Positions 48,881 through 57,951 are shown, counted from the first letter of the stretch. The stretch: 64,000 nt of DNA from Candidatus Hydrogenedentota bacterium (GCA_020849535.1 JADLGB010000127.1:1-64000); one strand, 5' to 3'. Translations and numbers: made by a program. Notes: generated by a model not told the origin, from the letters alone.

Positions 48881-49810
48881 ATGGGGAACTTCACGAGTGA
48901 GCACGACCAACGGCCCCAACAGCGCGCGCAGCCGGCCAGCAGCTTGGCCATCGCCAGCCTGGTCCTGGGCATCGGCTCGTATCTCTGCCTGGGGCCTCTG
49001 TTATCGATCCCAGGCATCATTACCGGCCATATGGCGATGCCGCGGACAAGAATTGGCCGAAGCACACATGGAGGAGGTGGTTTAGCCATAGCCGGACTGG
49101 TTTTGAGCTACGTCAACATCTGCTTGACCTTGCTTGTGCTACTCGCAATGCTGCCCCCCACGCTATCACGAGTGAGGGAGGCCGCAATGCGCGCAACGTG
49201 TCAGATGCACCTCAAACAGTTGGGCCTCGCACTCAGAACGTTCGCGAGCGCGAGTGATGGCGAGATCTACCCCCAACTGTCATCCGAACCGGGCAGATTA
49301 ATGTTCGACAATGATGCGTTAGCCCGCCCGGTGTACCCGGATTTCCTCCCGGATCTTTCTGTTATGGTGTGTCCGGCCGACGACGTTCCTGTCTTTGGCC
49401 CGGAAGATGTGGATGCCGCGCTAAATGATCATAGCTATTTCTATCTGGGCTATCTTGTCAGTGACGACAAGACGGTGGAAGCCTTCGCCGAGGTCTATCG
49501 GTCGTACCTCTCCCAAGGGCTTCCTTTTGAAGATAGTCTGAAGGTGCCCGCGGGGGCCGGAATTGCCGGTGGAGATACCATCCCTCGGCTTCGCAAAGGG
49601 GTTGAACGCTATCTCATCACGGACCTCCCAGCCAGTGTAGAATTTGCGCGGAGCCGCGTCCCAGTACTGATCGAGCGACCGGAGCACCATTCCCCGCCCG
49701 GCGGAAATGTTCTCTACATGGATGGACACGTCAAGTTCATACCGTATCCCGGCGAGTGGCCCATGACCGAACGAACCATCGGCATCCTGGAATCGTTGGA
49801 CCAGATGTAA
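48881..49810 (+). CDS. DUF4190 membrane protein with pseudopilin-like C-terminal domain
   Basis: This is a 309-aa protein. Its N-terminal part (~20-90) is a DUF4190 pair of membrane spans (SSLAIASLVLGIGSYLCLGPLLSIPGIITGHMA, GGGLAIAGLVLSYVNI). After a third hydrophobic stretch comes SRVREAAMRATCQMHLKQLGLALRTFASASDGEIYPQL, the arrangement that follows the pilin helix in the H-X9-DG (DUF1559) prepilin-like proteins. The end has HHSPPGGNVLYMDGHVKFI, a close variant of the H-X9-DG motif. So it looks like a pilin-type periplasmic domain on a different anchor. GGGGAGGAAC precedes the ATG. Confidence 0.75.
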   Translation: MGNFTSEHDQRPQQRAQPASSLAIASLVLGIGSYLCLGPLLSIPGIITGHMAMPRTRIGRSTHGGGGLAIAGLVLSYVNICLTLLVLLAMLPPTLSRVREAAMRATCQMHLKQLGLALRTFASASDGEIYPQLSSEPGRLMFDNDALARPVYPDFLPDLSVMVCPADDVPVFGPEDVDAALNDHSYFYLGYLVSDDKTVEAFAEVYRSYLSQGLPFEDSLKVPAGAGIAGGDTIPRLRKGVERYLITDLPASVEFARSRVPVLIERPEHHSPPGGNVLYMDGHVKFIPYPGEWPMTERTIGILESLDQM

Positions 49811-49940
49811 CTGAGGGCAATAAGCCACCCAGTTGTCGCTCCCGCCTGCATACTCGGACAAGAAACCAAAGAACGCAAACGGAAGCAGAAGAAACTTGTA
49901 GTCCCTTGGTTTCGAGAGGCTGCTTCAAACCACAAAAAGC

Positions 49941-50066
49941 ACAGGCGAGGGCGCCTATGCTCTTCTTGATGAGGGGGAAACGCCACGATGTCGGAAAGCT
50001 AGAGGCCCCGGAGCACCCGCAGTCCTGTGCTGCCGCGCTCGGAGAGCGAGGCAGTACTGAAGAGGG
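49941..50066. repeat. Repeat C and inverted repeat B
   Basis: The gene-free stretch 49811-50214 holds repeat C (49941-49970, ACAGGCGAGGGCGCCTATGC) and a long copy of B in inverted orientation (50007-50066). The latter starts GAGCACCC and includes TGCTGCCGCGCTCGGAGAGC and GAGGCAGTAC. The same order GAGCACCC...TGCTGCCGCG is seen at 15802-15854. Confidence 0.75.
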
Positions 50067-50214
50067 CGCAAATCCGCGTAACGGGTAGCCGGAAGCGTGG
50101 TAAGATTAGGTGAAGGGGTATGCGTGGTCCGGCCTGCGGCGTTGGACCATTCATTAGTGCAGTTCAGCGGTGGAGCCGTCGGTCCAGTTTCAAACAGTGC
50201 AAGCGGGGTGAGTC

Positions 50215-52950
50215 ATGCGTAACGTACTGCGGTCAGGGCTGTTAATCATTGTGGTCGCGGCTCTTGCGGGATGCCCGCGGCCTGTCAACAGATCCTACGA
50301 TTTCACGAGCGCGGACCTGCAAGGCAGCAGAAACTTCCTCGACTTCCTCGGGGGCCTTCCAGCGTCAATGAATGATGAGTCCGGCGGGGAGCAAACCGTC
50401 ACCCGTGAAGTGGTCGAGCCGGACGTAATCCGTCGAGACGATAACCTTCTATACGTCCTGAACCAGTACCGGGGTCTCACTCTGGTTGACCTGGACACCG
50501 AGAGCATCCTGGCCCAGGTGCCCACCTACGGTTATCCGCGCGATCTCTACCTTGTTGGGGACCGAGCGTACGTGCTGGTGGCCTATGCGGCAGACTTCAC
50601 CGCAAACGGCAACACCATCGAGTACGACATCAAGTCGCGTCTGTACATTGTGGACGTATCGACGCCAACAGAGGCATCCGTCATCGGTTCGTTCGATCTC
50701 GAAGGCGATCTCGTGGACAGCCGCCTGGTCGGCGATGTCCTGTACGCGGTCAGTGCCGAATACAATTGGATTTGGGCTGAAGGTGTGGCCGTCATGAAAG
50801 CGCAGACGTCCGGCTCGTGGGTAACCAGCGTCAACATCGCCGATCCCGGCAACATCTACGATGCCGATGAAGTCTCATTTGAAAGTATCGGCAGCGTCAT
50901 CCATGCGTCGTCATCCGCCATCTTCGTGGCGGCCAGCAATTGGCAGAACGACACGACGCGCATTACCTATGTGGACATCAGCGATCCGGCTGGCGCGATC
51001 ACCGTTCGCGACTCCGTGAAGGTTGCGGGGCAGGTTGCGGATAAGTTCAAGATGGACGCGTGGAACGGCGTACTGCGCGTGATTTCCAGCGCCTGGGATG
51101 AGGAACGCAAGGTGTACGTGACCACCGTGGACCTGGCCAATCCCGACGCACTCACGGTGCTCGCCGAAACGGAATTTGAACGCGCGCGCGGCGATTCGCT
51201 GTTCGCGACGCGTTTCGACGGCGCACGCGCCTACATCGTGACCTACTTCGTGGTCGACCCCCTATTCGTGGTCGATCTTTCCGACCCGCAGAATCCCGAA
51301 GTCGCAGGCGAACTGGAAGTCCCCGGTTGGTCCACCTACATCGAACCCATGGGGGACCGTCTGTTGGCATTGGGCGTGGATGACACCGAGGGCCGCCGGG
51401 TCAGCATGAGTCTCTTCAGCGTGGCCGATCCGGCGAATCCTTCGCTGGTGGACCGCGTGTCGTTCGGGCAAAGCTGGAGCTGGTCCAGTGCCTACAACGA
51501 TGTGAAGGCCCTGACCGTGTTGGATGATGTCATCATCGTGCCCTTCTCCGGGTGGGAGGATGATTTCGGCGGATATGAGCGGCTTCAGTTTGTTTCGTAT
51601 ACACCCGATGACCTGACGAAGCGGGGCAATGTGGATGTACAGGGGACCGTCCTGCGCTCCTTCGAGTACGACACCAGCTACTACGGCGTCACGTCCGAGC
51701 AACTGGCCCGCATCGACGCGTCCGATCTGGACGCGCCTCAGGTGGTCAGCACGCTGGCGCTCGCTGAGAACGTGAGTGATTTCGTGGAACTCTCCCCCAC
51801 TCTCGGCGTTGAGATCATCACCCGCTACGACGATGGCACCACCCTGCTGCGCCGAAAGGGGCTTCCACTCAAAGCGGTGTCCGGTGAAGCCGAGGTATCC
51901 ATCGGCGAACTGGTGGATGCCTATCCTTACGGATCCTCGGTAGTACTGGTGGGCGCGGATTGGTCGGGAACGAGCAAGTACAAGGTGGCGATCGTGGACT
52001 TCAGCGACCCGGACAATCCCGAAGTGGACGCATCGCTGGATGTCAACGTGTCGCCGTACTACGGGTACTGGTGGTACTTGCCGTACATGCCGATGGTCGA
52101 CATGGCAACATCGGATGCCGCTGTGGGCCTTTGGTATCCGATCCGGCAGCAAGGGTCTAGCCTGCTCGTGGGCGACCAACTCGTATTGCGTTGCACGGCG
52201 GACGCCTACGATTCCGTGATCGGGACGGAATCACCCGATGAAGGATTGGCCATCGTCGATCTGACGCAGCCGGCATGGACGCAGACCGTAGGTCTCGGCT
52301 TCGAGCGGGTCGTGTCCGTGAACGGCGGCGAGGACAGCGTGTACATCGCGAGCAAGGTGGCCTTGAATAGCCTGAATCCCTTCGGCGATCCCTTGTGCGC
52401 GTATTTCGTAACGCCTTTTGACCCCGTCACCGGAACGGGAGGCCCGACAGCAAACGTGCCGGGGGCGTTTGTTCAATACGACCCGGCCACGCAGGTACTC
52501 GTCGTGCGCGACGACCAGTGGACCGCGGGTTACGATTACATCAGCACCTTACGTACGGCCTCCTGGGACGGTGACACGACGGTCACGGAACTGGATGATC
52601 AGAAGTTGCCGGAAGGCAGCTCGAACGTCCTGGGGCGCGGTGCCAAGGTGTTTATCGACGCCTATGATGAGGGCAGCATGCTTTATGCCGCGTCCGTGTC
52701 GTCCGCCGGCAATATCACGATGGGCAACGGCGTGCTGGTGACCGAAGGCTGGGCAAATCTCGTCGACGCCAACGCGGCGAGCGCCTACTTCTCGGTGGGC
52801 GGCGGCGCGCTGGCGCGTTACGATTGCTCGGGTACGCCCACGCTCGAGGAGCTGGTCGAGGTCATGGGAACCCCCGCACGGATGCGCTTCGGATCAAGTG
52901 CGGCGTATGCGCCCCTGGGCTATTTCGGGGTCGTGTCGCTGGGTCTGTGA
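50215..52950 (+). CDS. Beta-propeller domain lipoprotein
   Basis: This 911-aa protein has a lipoprotein signal (LLIIVVAALAGC, Cys20). Most of it matches the 'beta propeller domain' family of secreted proteins, with repeated VDxSDPxxP blades: RLYIVDVSTPTEASVIGSF, VTTVDLANPDALTVLAE, LFVVDLSDPQNPEVAGELEVPGWSTYIEPMGDRLLALG and VAIVDFSDPDNPEVDASLDV. The family is not enzymatic as far as known; it may bind other envelope proteins. GGGGTGAG precedes the ATG. It stands alone, with repeats upstream and a nonamer array downstream. Confidence 0.85.
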   Translation: MRNVLRSGLLIIVVAALAGCPRPVNRSYDFTSADLQGSRNFLDFLGGLPASMNDESGGEQTVTREVVEPDVIRRDDNLLYVLNQYRGLTLVDLDTESILAQVPTYGYPRDLYLVGDRAYVLVAYAADFTANGNTIEYDIKSRLYIVDVSTPTEASVIGSFDLEGDLVDSRLVGDVLYAVSAEYNWIWAEGVAVMKAQTSGSWVTSVNIADPGNIYDADEVSFESIGSVIHASSSAIFVAASNWQNDTTRITYVDISDPAGAITVRDSVKVAGQVADKFKMDAWNGVLRVISSAWDEERKVYVTTVDLANPDALTVLAETEFERARGDSLFATRFDGARAYIVTYFVVDPLFVVDLSDPQNPEVAGELEVPGWSTYIEPMGDRLLALGVDDTEGRRVSMSLFSVADPANPSLVDRVSFGQSWSWSSAYNDVKALTVLDDVIIVPFSGWEDDFGGYERLQFVSYTPDDLTKRGNVDVQGTVLRSFEYDTSYYGVTSEQLARIDASDLDAPQVVSTLALAENVSDFVELSPTLGVEIITRYDDGTTLLRRKGLPLKAVSGEAEVSIGELVDAYPYGSSVVLVGADWSGTSKYKVAIVDFSDPDNPEVDASLDVNVSPYYGYWWYLPYMPMVDMATSDAAVGLWYPIRQQGSSLLVGDQLVLRCTADAYDSVIGTESPDEGLAIVDLTQPAWTQTVGLGFERVVSVNGGEDSVYIASKVALNSLNPFGDPLCAYFVTPFDPVTGTGGPTANVPGAFVQYDPATQVLVVRDDQWTAGYDYISTLRTASWDGDTTVTELDDQKLPEGSSNVLGRGAKVFIDAYDEGSMLYAASVSSAGNITMGNGVLVTEGWANLVDANAASAYFSVGGGALARYDCSGTPTLEELVEVMGTPARMRFGSSAAYAPLGYFGVVSLGL

Positions 52951-52965
52951 GCGCGGATGAGAGTT

Positions 52966-52992
52966 ATGGGAAGCATGGGAGTTATGGGAACG
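52966..52992. repeat. Short tandem array, three 9-bp units (ATGGGANNN)
   Basis: ATGGGAAGC, ATGGGAGTT and ATGGGAACG are contiguous. On the other strand they read NNNTCCCAT, the same core as the arrays at 30065 and 30818. It lies between convergent genes. Confidence 0.7.
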
Positions 52993-53012
52993 CGTTGAGG
53001 CTGCCGCTTGAT

Positions 53013-54566
53013 TCAGCGGGCTACGCGCTCGTAGATGGCGAGAGGGTAACCCGCGAATTCGAGTGGCAGACGCGTGGGTAGAAAGCGCTCGACCAGGCGG
53101 TACTCCGAGTCCGGCGAGGCCAGTTCCCGGTAGAGAACTTCCCAGTCGGCGGGCGGCGGCTCGAGCCCGTATCGCTGGTACCACTTGCCCAGCTCTTCCG
53201 AGGAGCCAGTGGACAGAAGCAGCTCGTGGGGCGGCGCTGTGGCCACGATCAGGTCTGGAGATCGCTGGAGCCGCACCTGGGAATAGCGCTCCTTATCCAG
53301 TTTCGGCTCCCGCCAATTCTGGCGCTTCCTCTCCGATCCGATGACCGCCATCCCCACGGTTGCGCCTGCGGGATAGCGCGATTGTATGAGGCGCGTGGCT
53401 TCGCTGCGGGTGTCCCAGGCATAGCGGGCATAGAGGCAGAAGACTAACAACAGCGAACACGCCGCCAGCGACGCGGCAAATGCCACGCGAATAGCTCGTC
53501 CCTGCGCACATGCGCAGGCCAAGCCCACCGCGACTGCCAGGAGTGGGGCGATGGTTATGACGTAACGCGCTTGCAGGCCCTTCACCGTTAGGAGCAGGAA
53601 GCAGAGAACAAAGAGCGCAAGCACCCCCGCGTGCGGGCTTGGTCTTCGCAACAGAACGGCCACCGCAATCAGCGTTACCAAGGCGCCCGGGATACCCAAC
53701 GCCTGCCAAAAACTCTGGGCGTACGCGCCCGCACTCCAGCTCAGCGCATCCACACGCTCCAACTCCCGAGCGATCCCGTTCAGAACGAACTGCGGGGACA
53801 TCACACTCTGAGGCGTCGCTATCGCGAAAGCCAGGATGCCGCCCGTCGCCATCGCGGCAATCCCACGCAGCCAGTCCGGCCAGGGCCGCCTCTCCCGGGC
53901 GTAACGCCACAGGAAAAGTACACCCAAGGCAACCAGCAGATACGCGCCCGTGTACTTGATGCCTACGGCCGCGCCGGCCAGCACCCCCAGGAAACCCCAC
54001 GCCAGAGCGCCGGCGCGGGGACGGGCGTCGATTCTCATATAGGCGTACACAACGGCGATGGATGCCAGAGAGAGTGGCACGTCCGTGGTGACGAAAGCGG
54101 AGTTCTGCACCGGATACGGCAGAAGGCTGAGGAACAGCGCGGCGGCATAGGCCGGAACCTTCTCGCGCGTGGATAGAAGCACGGCCCGGTACACGAGGTA
54201 GACACTCAGCGTGCCAAGCATGATCGCGAACAAGCGGCACACAAGAAATGTCCACTGAAATGGCTTCACGGAATCAGGCGCCCAGAACTCCACGCCCGGG
54301 AAACTGGCCAACGCCTTGAGCGGAAAGTACGCGAGTGCCAGTGCGTGGTGGAGTCCGAGGGGATAGCGAAAATCGGTCTGCTCGTGGAACGAGTCTGGCA
54401 GATTGTGGACGTAGCGGACGATTTTCGATTCGTCCGGGTGGTACAGGTCTCGGTCAAACGAGAACAGTCCGATACCCCAGAACAGACCCGAGGCGCGCAC
54501 AAGGAACCCGAACGCCAGTACCGCGGGCAAGATCCATCGCCGACCGGATCGCGCCGCGTCGTTCAT
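53013..54566 (-). CDS. GT39/ArnT-like membrane glycosyltransferase
   Basis: This 517-aa integral membrane protein has about 11 hydrophobic segments. The first periplasmic loop reads FSFDRDLYHPDESKIVRYVHNLPDSF, the acidic HPDE site typical of polyprenyl-phosphate-sugar-dependent PMT/ArnT-like enzymes. It is followed by FRYPLGLHHALALAYFPLKAL. The C-terminal ~110 residues are soluble and periplasmic (LIVATAPPHELLLSTGSSEEL ... YPLAIYERVAR). It probably transfers a sugar from a lipid carrier to protein or lipid. The start at 54566 was chosen; it follows the DUF1080 stop by 10 nt on the same strand, so the two may be co-transcribed. Confidence 0.82.
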   Translation of the reverse strand: MNDAARSGRRWILPAVLAFGFLVRASGLFWGIGLFSFDRDLYHPDESKIVRYVHNLPDSFHEQTDFRYPLGLHHALALAYFPLKALASFPGVEFWAPDSVKPFQWTFLVCRLFAIMLGTLSVYLVYRAVLLSTREKVPAYAAALFLSLLPYPVQNSAFVTTDVPLSLASIAVVYAYMRIDARPRAGALAWGFLGVLAGAAVGIKYTGAYLLVALGVLFLWRYARERRPWPDWLRGIAAMATGGILAFAIATPQSVMSPQFVLNGIARELERVDALSWSAGAYAQSFWQALGIPGALVTLIAVAVLLRRPSPHAGVLALFVLCFLLLTVKGLQARYVITIAPLLAVAVGLACACAQGRAIRVAFAASLAACSLLLVFCLYARYAWDTRSEATRLIQSRYPAGATVGMAVIGSERKRQNWREPKLDKERYSQVRLQRSPDLIVATAPPHELLLSTGSSEELGKWYQRYGLEPPPADWEVLYRELASPDSEYRLVERFLPTRLPLEFAGYPLAIYERVAR

Positions 54567-54576
54567 GTCCGGCTCA

Positions 54577-55320
54577 TCACGGTTTGGCCGGCCCTGCATT
54601 CAGCTTCTTCAGACGGATGTCCTTGAACTGGACGGTCATCGGCGGGCCGCTGTGCAATTGCAGGGCCAGGATGCCCGAGAAGTCCTGCTGCTTGGGATCG
54701 TTATCGACCACTTCCGCGACATGACGCCCGTCGACTTTCAAGGTCAGCTCCGCGCCGCGGCAGATGAGATGATACTCGTGCCATTCTTCGAGTTTGAACC
54801 AAGGATCGCCAACAGCCTCCGCGAGGGGTGCGGTGTTCTTGCTGCCATCGGGGCCGAACACAGTCTTCTCGCCGCGTAGGGCGAGGTCGTGACGCCCGAA
54901 CTCATCATACAGGCGCACCAGCCAAGGCGTCTTGGTGTTATTGTCCACCTGATATCCGCGGCAATCATTCGGAATCTCACCGTCGAAGATCTCGCTCCGG
55001 AACTGGAAACCGCCGTTGACGGAATCCTTGCTCACAATCCGGTGGCGCAACTTCAACTCGAAGTCCCCGAGCTTACCGCCCTGGAACACGAGGTAGTGGT
55101 TTCGATCCGTCGGGTGTTCGGGCGTAATCTTCGCGGTGATGGCGCCGTCTTCAACGGTCCAGAAACTGGGATCGGCCGCTAGCCACCCTGCAAGCGTCTT
55201 CCCGTCGAAGATGGACTCGTAGCCTTCCTCCACGGGCGCGGCATCCTGCGAATTTGCACACACCGCCACGATGAAGACCGCGATGGCGCCCGTTAGCGCC
55301 CCGAACCTTGCCCTACTCAT
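54577..55320 (-). CDS. Exported DUF1080 (3-keto-disaccharide hydrolase-like) protein
   Basis: This 247-aa protein has a signal peptide (FGALTGAIAVFIVAVCANS-Q). The domain is concanavalin-like DUF1080: EEGYESIFDGKTLAGWLAADPSFWTVEDGAITAKIT, GGFQFRSEIFDGEIPNDCRGYQVD, EWHEYHLICRGAELTLKVDGRHVAEVVD, and GILALQLHSGPPMTVQFKDIRLKKL. Several members hydrolyse 3-keto-sugars, others may only bind sugar. The family is greatly expanded in Planctomycetes-like bacteria, which supports the origin of this window. It is separated from the divergent sigma factor by 188 bases. Confidence 0.9.
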   Translation of the reverse strand: MSRARFGALTGAIAVFIVAVCANSQDAAPVEEGYESIFDGKTLAGWLAADPSFWTVEDGAITAKITPEHPTDRNHYLVFQGGKLGDFELKLRHRIVSKDSVNGGFQFRSEIFDGEIPNDCRGYQVDNNTKTPWLVRLYDEFGRHDLALRGEKTVFGPDGSKNTAPLAEAVGDPWFKLEEWHEYHLICRGAELTLKVDGRHVAEVVDNDPKQQDFSGILALQLHSGPPMTVQFKDIRLKKLNAGPAKP

Positions 55321-55508
55321 TACCCTACCCTCTCTTGCCCGTGTTGATGATGCTGAATATCGCAGAACGCACATCTGGCCCGCAAGCACCCACTTACTGT
55401 AGAGCGCCCGCATGGGTTTGGCAACTCAACTCCGGTGTCAACAGAAGCCGGTCCGGCGCCGTTAGCTCGATGTGACCATAACGACGCGGAAACGTGTAGA
55501 GTAGTGCC

Positions 55509-56036
55509 ATGGAACCTCGTGTCGATAGCGGACGCAACCTCGAGGCCTTCCTCCGGCAGGTGGAGGCCCCGCTCTATACGTTTCTGCTGCGCCTCACACG
55601 CGACGTGGAAGATGCGCACGGCACGGCCCGTGAGACGATGGCGCGCATCCTGCGCCTGGAACATCTTGGACGCGTTCCCGAGGACGCGGCAAACCGGCGC
55701 GCACTCGTGTTTTCGACGGCCTATCATCTGGCAATGGGGCACGTGCGCACGAGGCGCTGGGCAAGCGCGCCCGCGCCCCGGGAGGAGCCGCCGCCAGATA
55801 GGCCCTTGGACGAGTTGATGGCGCTGCGTCAGATAGAGCGCGCGTTGGACGATCTGCCAGCCCCCCAACGCGACGCCCTGCTCCTGCGCGTGTTCGGCGA
55901 ACTCCGCTATGCCGATATCGCTCATACACTGCGCTGCACGGCGGAGCTAGTCCGTACGTGGGTGTGCCACGCGCGCCGGAGTTTGGGCGAGCACCTTCAC
56001 GGCGACGTAAGCGACGTGAGAACCGCGGATGAATGA
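55509..56036 (+). CDS. ECF sigma factor
   Basis: This 175-aa sigma-70 family protein has region 2 (~10-75: LEAFLRQVEAPLYTFLLRLTRDVEDAHGTARETMARILR ... RRALVFSTAYHLAMGHVR) and region 4 (~110-165: RALDDLPAPQRDALLLRVFGELRYADIAHTLRCTAELVRTWVCHARRSLGEHL). There is no extra C-terminal domain. It overlaps the following gene by 8 bases, and that product has an anti-sigma-like N-terminus, so the two form a sigma/regulator pair. Its target promoters are unknown; ECF pairs usually also regulate their own gene. Confidence 0.9.
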   Translation: MEPRVDSGRNLEAFLRQVEAPLYTFLLRLTRDVEDAHGTARETMARILRLEHLGRVPEDAANRRALVFSTAYHLAMGHVRTRRWASAPAPREEPPPDRPLDELMALRQIERALDDLPAPQRDALLLRVFGELRYADIAHTLRCTAELVRTWVCHARRSLGEHLHGDVSDVRTADE

Positions 56037-57951
56037 CCACGACTTCGAGCGCTTGTCCGCCTATCTCGATGGCGAACTCTCGCCTGACGACGCGGCATCC
56101 GTTGAAGAGGCCCTGGCGCAATCACCCGAATGGTCGGATGCCCGTAACGCTTTGGTGCAGGCGGACGCTTGGCTGCGGCAGGGTGAAGAAAGCCCCATCC
56201 TGAGCATCGTTCCACACTTGGACGCAGCCCAGGAAACACGGCGAACGCTACGGAGAAATGGGACGAATCGCGACCGGCGAGGCCTCTATCTGTCCGCGCT
56301 GGTCGTGGGACTGGTCCTGGCCGGCCTCGCATTGTTGAGCGGGCGCGAACCGAATACTCCTCCGGATTCCGCTGGACCGGGTGCGCAAGCGCCGATAGTC
56401 TCAAGCGGCCCACCGGCCTCTGAAGAAACTGCCACGACGAATGACCTGAGCGCGGATGCGCAGGCCGGCTCGATAGGGGACGCGCGGGAAGCACAAGAGC
56501 CCGCGTTGCCGGTCGATCCCGTGTCATACCTTTCGTTGGAGGGCACCGCGCTGGGCTCCAACCCCGCCGCGGTGATCCGCAATGCGGCCACGGGCACTGA
56601 GAAGGTCTATCGCGTGGGGCAGACTGTTATCGAAGGCATCACACTGAAGGAAGTCACCAGCAAGGCCGCCGTGTTGGAGCGGAGCGGCGAAGAGATTCCG
56701 CTTCGGGCTGGCGCGTTGGAGTTGGAGCCTCCCATGCTCAAGACGATCGATGGCTTGTGGCGCATGATTCTACACGTGGCCGGCCAAGAAGAGGAATATC
56801 ACGACCTGCTGCGTTTCCAGATGGACGGGTCGAAACTCAACGTCGTGAACGGTAAAGATGATTCGCCGTTTGCGAGCGGCTCGATTGACGAACGCGACGT
56901 GATGCTTCAGTTCAACGACAACGGGGTAGTCTACGTGATGCGCGGAACGTTGGACATCGCGCTGGACTCTCTCGCGCTGCATTTCGAGGGCGCCACTCCC
57001 TACGCATCGGTAGACCCGCAGGATGTCGAGCTGCGCCTCACGCGGGTTGAAGACAAAGACCTCGCCGATATCACCGAGCTGAGCAGCCTGCGCGAAGAGG
57101 TTGAAAGGGTCCGAGGGGCCCTGATCCAGTACGCGCAAGAGCACGAGGCCCGGTTCCCTCTAAAACTCGATGCCCTGGTCCCAGACTATTTGGAAACACT
57201 CGACACACTGAATGGCACGCAAAACATTACGCTGGACTACCACGGAGGCCTGCCCCTGGCCCGCATCGACGTCCCGCCGATCCTCCGGTTTGATGACTTT
57301 CAGGTTGGGTATGCGTGGGACTATCGGTTGAAGGAGTGGGATAACCTGCTGATGCGAAGTTGGGGGGGTGCGGAATGGCTGCACCCGGAGAACGTGTTAA
57401 TCCTGACCTGCAAGAAGCCGGCGGTTGTCTTCACACTATCGGCTCGCGGGGACCTCCACGAAAGAGTGGAGCGGCCGGAGTACCGCGGCCCGGAGGACAT
57501 CTCCGAAATGGCGGAGCGCAACGCGTGGATCTCCCGGGACCGCGCAAACCTCGAGGAACTCGGCATCGCGATACGCATGTTCCAGAACGAGCACGAGGGA
57601 TACACGCCCGGCGGATGGGCTTCGGCGTATCCGGCCTATCTGAAGGATCCAAGCCTCCTGAGCAGCCCCAAAGATGAGCCGGGCGCTGACTCGTACCTCT
57701 ACTTGTACCCTGCCACAAATCTGGACCGGCTCATCGCGGAACGGGCCAAAGACCCTGACATCTGGGACACCGATCCGGATGCGGCCCGGCAGTTGCAGGC
57801 GCAGATCCCCATACTTCTCAACCGCACGGACTACCCTGGCGAGCAGCCGGGGCGGAACGTGCTCTTCATGAATTGGGAAGTGGAGTTCCTGTTCACGAAT
57901 TCGCCCGAGTGGCGGGAATGGGTTCTACCGCACCTGACGCAGGCACGGTGA
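56029..57951 (+). CDS. Membrane sigma regulator with GspC-like and pseudopilin-like extracytoplasmic domains
   Basis: This 640-aa protein has an N-terminal ~70 residues of the anti-sigma kind (HDFERLSAYLDGELSPDDAASVEEALAQSPEW), without the zinc-binding His/Cys motif. One membrane span follows (~86-104). Outside, residues ~167-226 (LEGTALGSNPAAVIRN ... EKVYRVGQTVIEGITLKEVTSKAAVLERSGEEIPL) look like the HR domain of type II secretion GspC. A beta-rich region follows (~236-345), then two stretches like pseudopilin C-terminal domains, at ~362-385 (ALIQYAQEHEARFPLKLDALVPDYL) and ~525-555 (IAIRMFQNEHEGYTPGGW). It is far larger than typical anti-sigma factors. It starts inside the sigma gene. Confidence 0.72.
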   Translation: MNDHDFERLSAYLDGELSPDDAASVEEALAQSPEWSDARNALVQADAWLRQGEESPILSIVPHLDAAQETRRTLRRNGTNRDRRGLYLSALVVGLVLAGLALLSGREPNTPPDSAGPGAQAPIVSSGPPASEETATTNDLSADAQAGSIGDAREAQEPALPVDPVSYLSLEGTALGSNPAAVIRNAATGTEKVYRVGQTVIEGITLKEVTSKAAVLERSGEEIPLRAGALELEPPMLKTIDGLWRMILHVAGQEEEYHDLLRFQMDGSKLNVVNGKDDSPFASGSIDERDVMLQFNDNGVVYVMRGTLDIALDSLALHFEGATPYASVDPQDVELRLTRVEDKDLADITELSSLREEVERVRGALIQYAQEHEARFPLKLDALVPDYLETLDTLNGTQNITLDYHGGLPLARIDVPPILRFDDFQVGYAWDYRLKEWDNLLMRSWGGAEWLHPENVLILTCKKPAVVFTLSARGDLHERVERPEYRGPEDISEMAERNAWISRDRANLEELGIAIRMFQNEHEGYTPGGWASAYPAYLKDPSLLSSPKDEPGADSYLYLYPATNLDRLIAERAKDPDIWDTDPDAARQLQAQIPILLNRTDYPGEQPGRNVLFMNWEVEFLFTNSPEWREWVLPHLTQAR

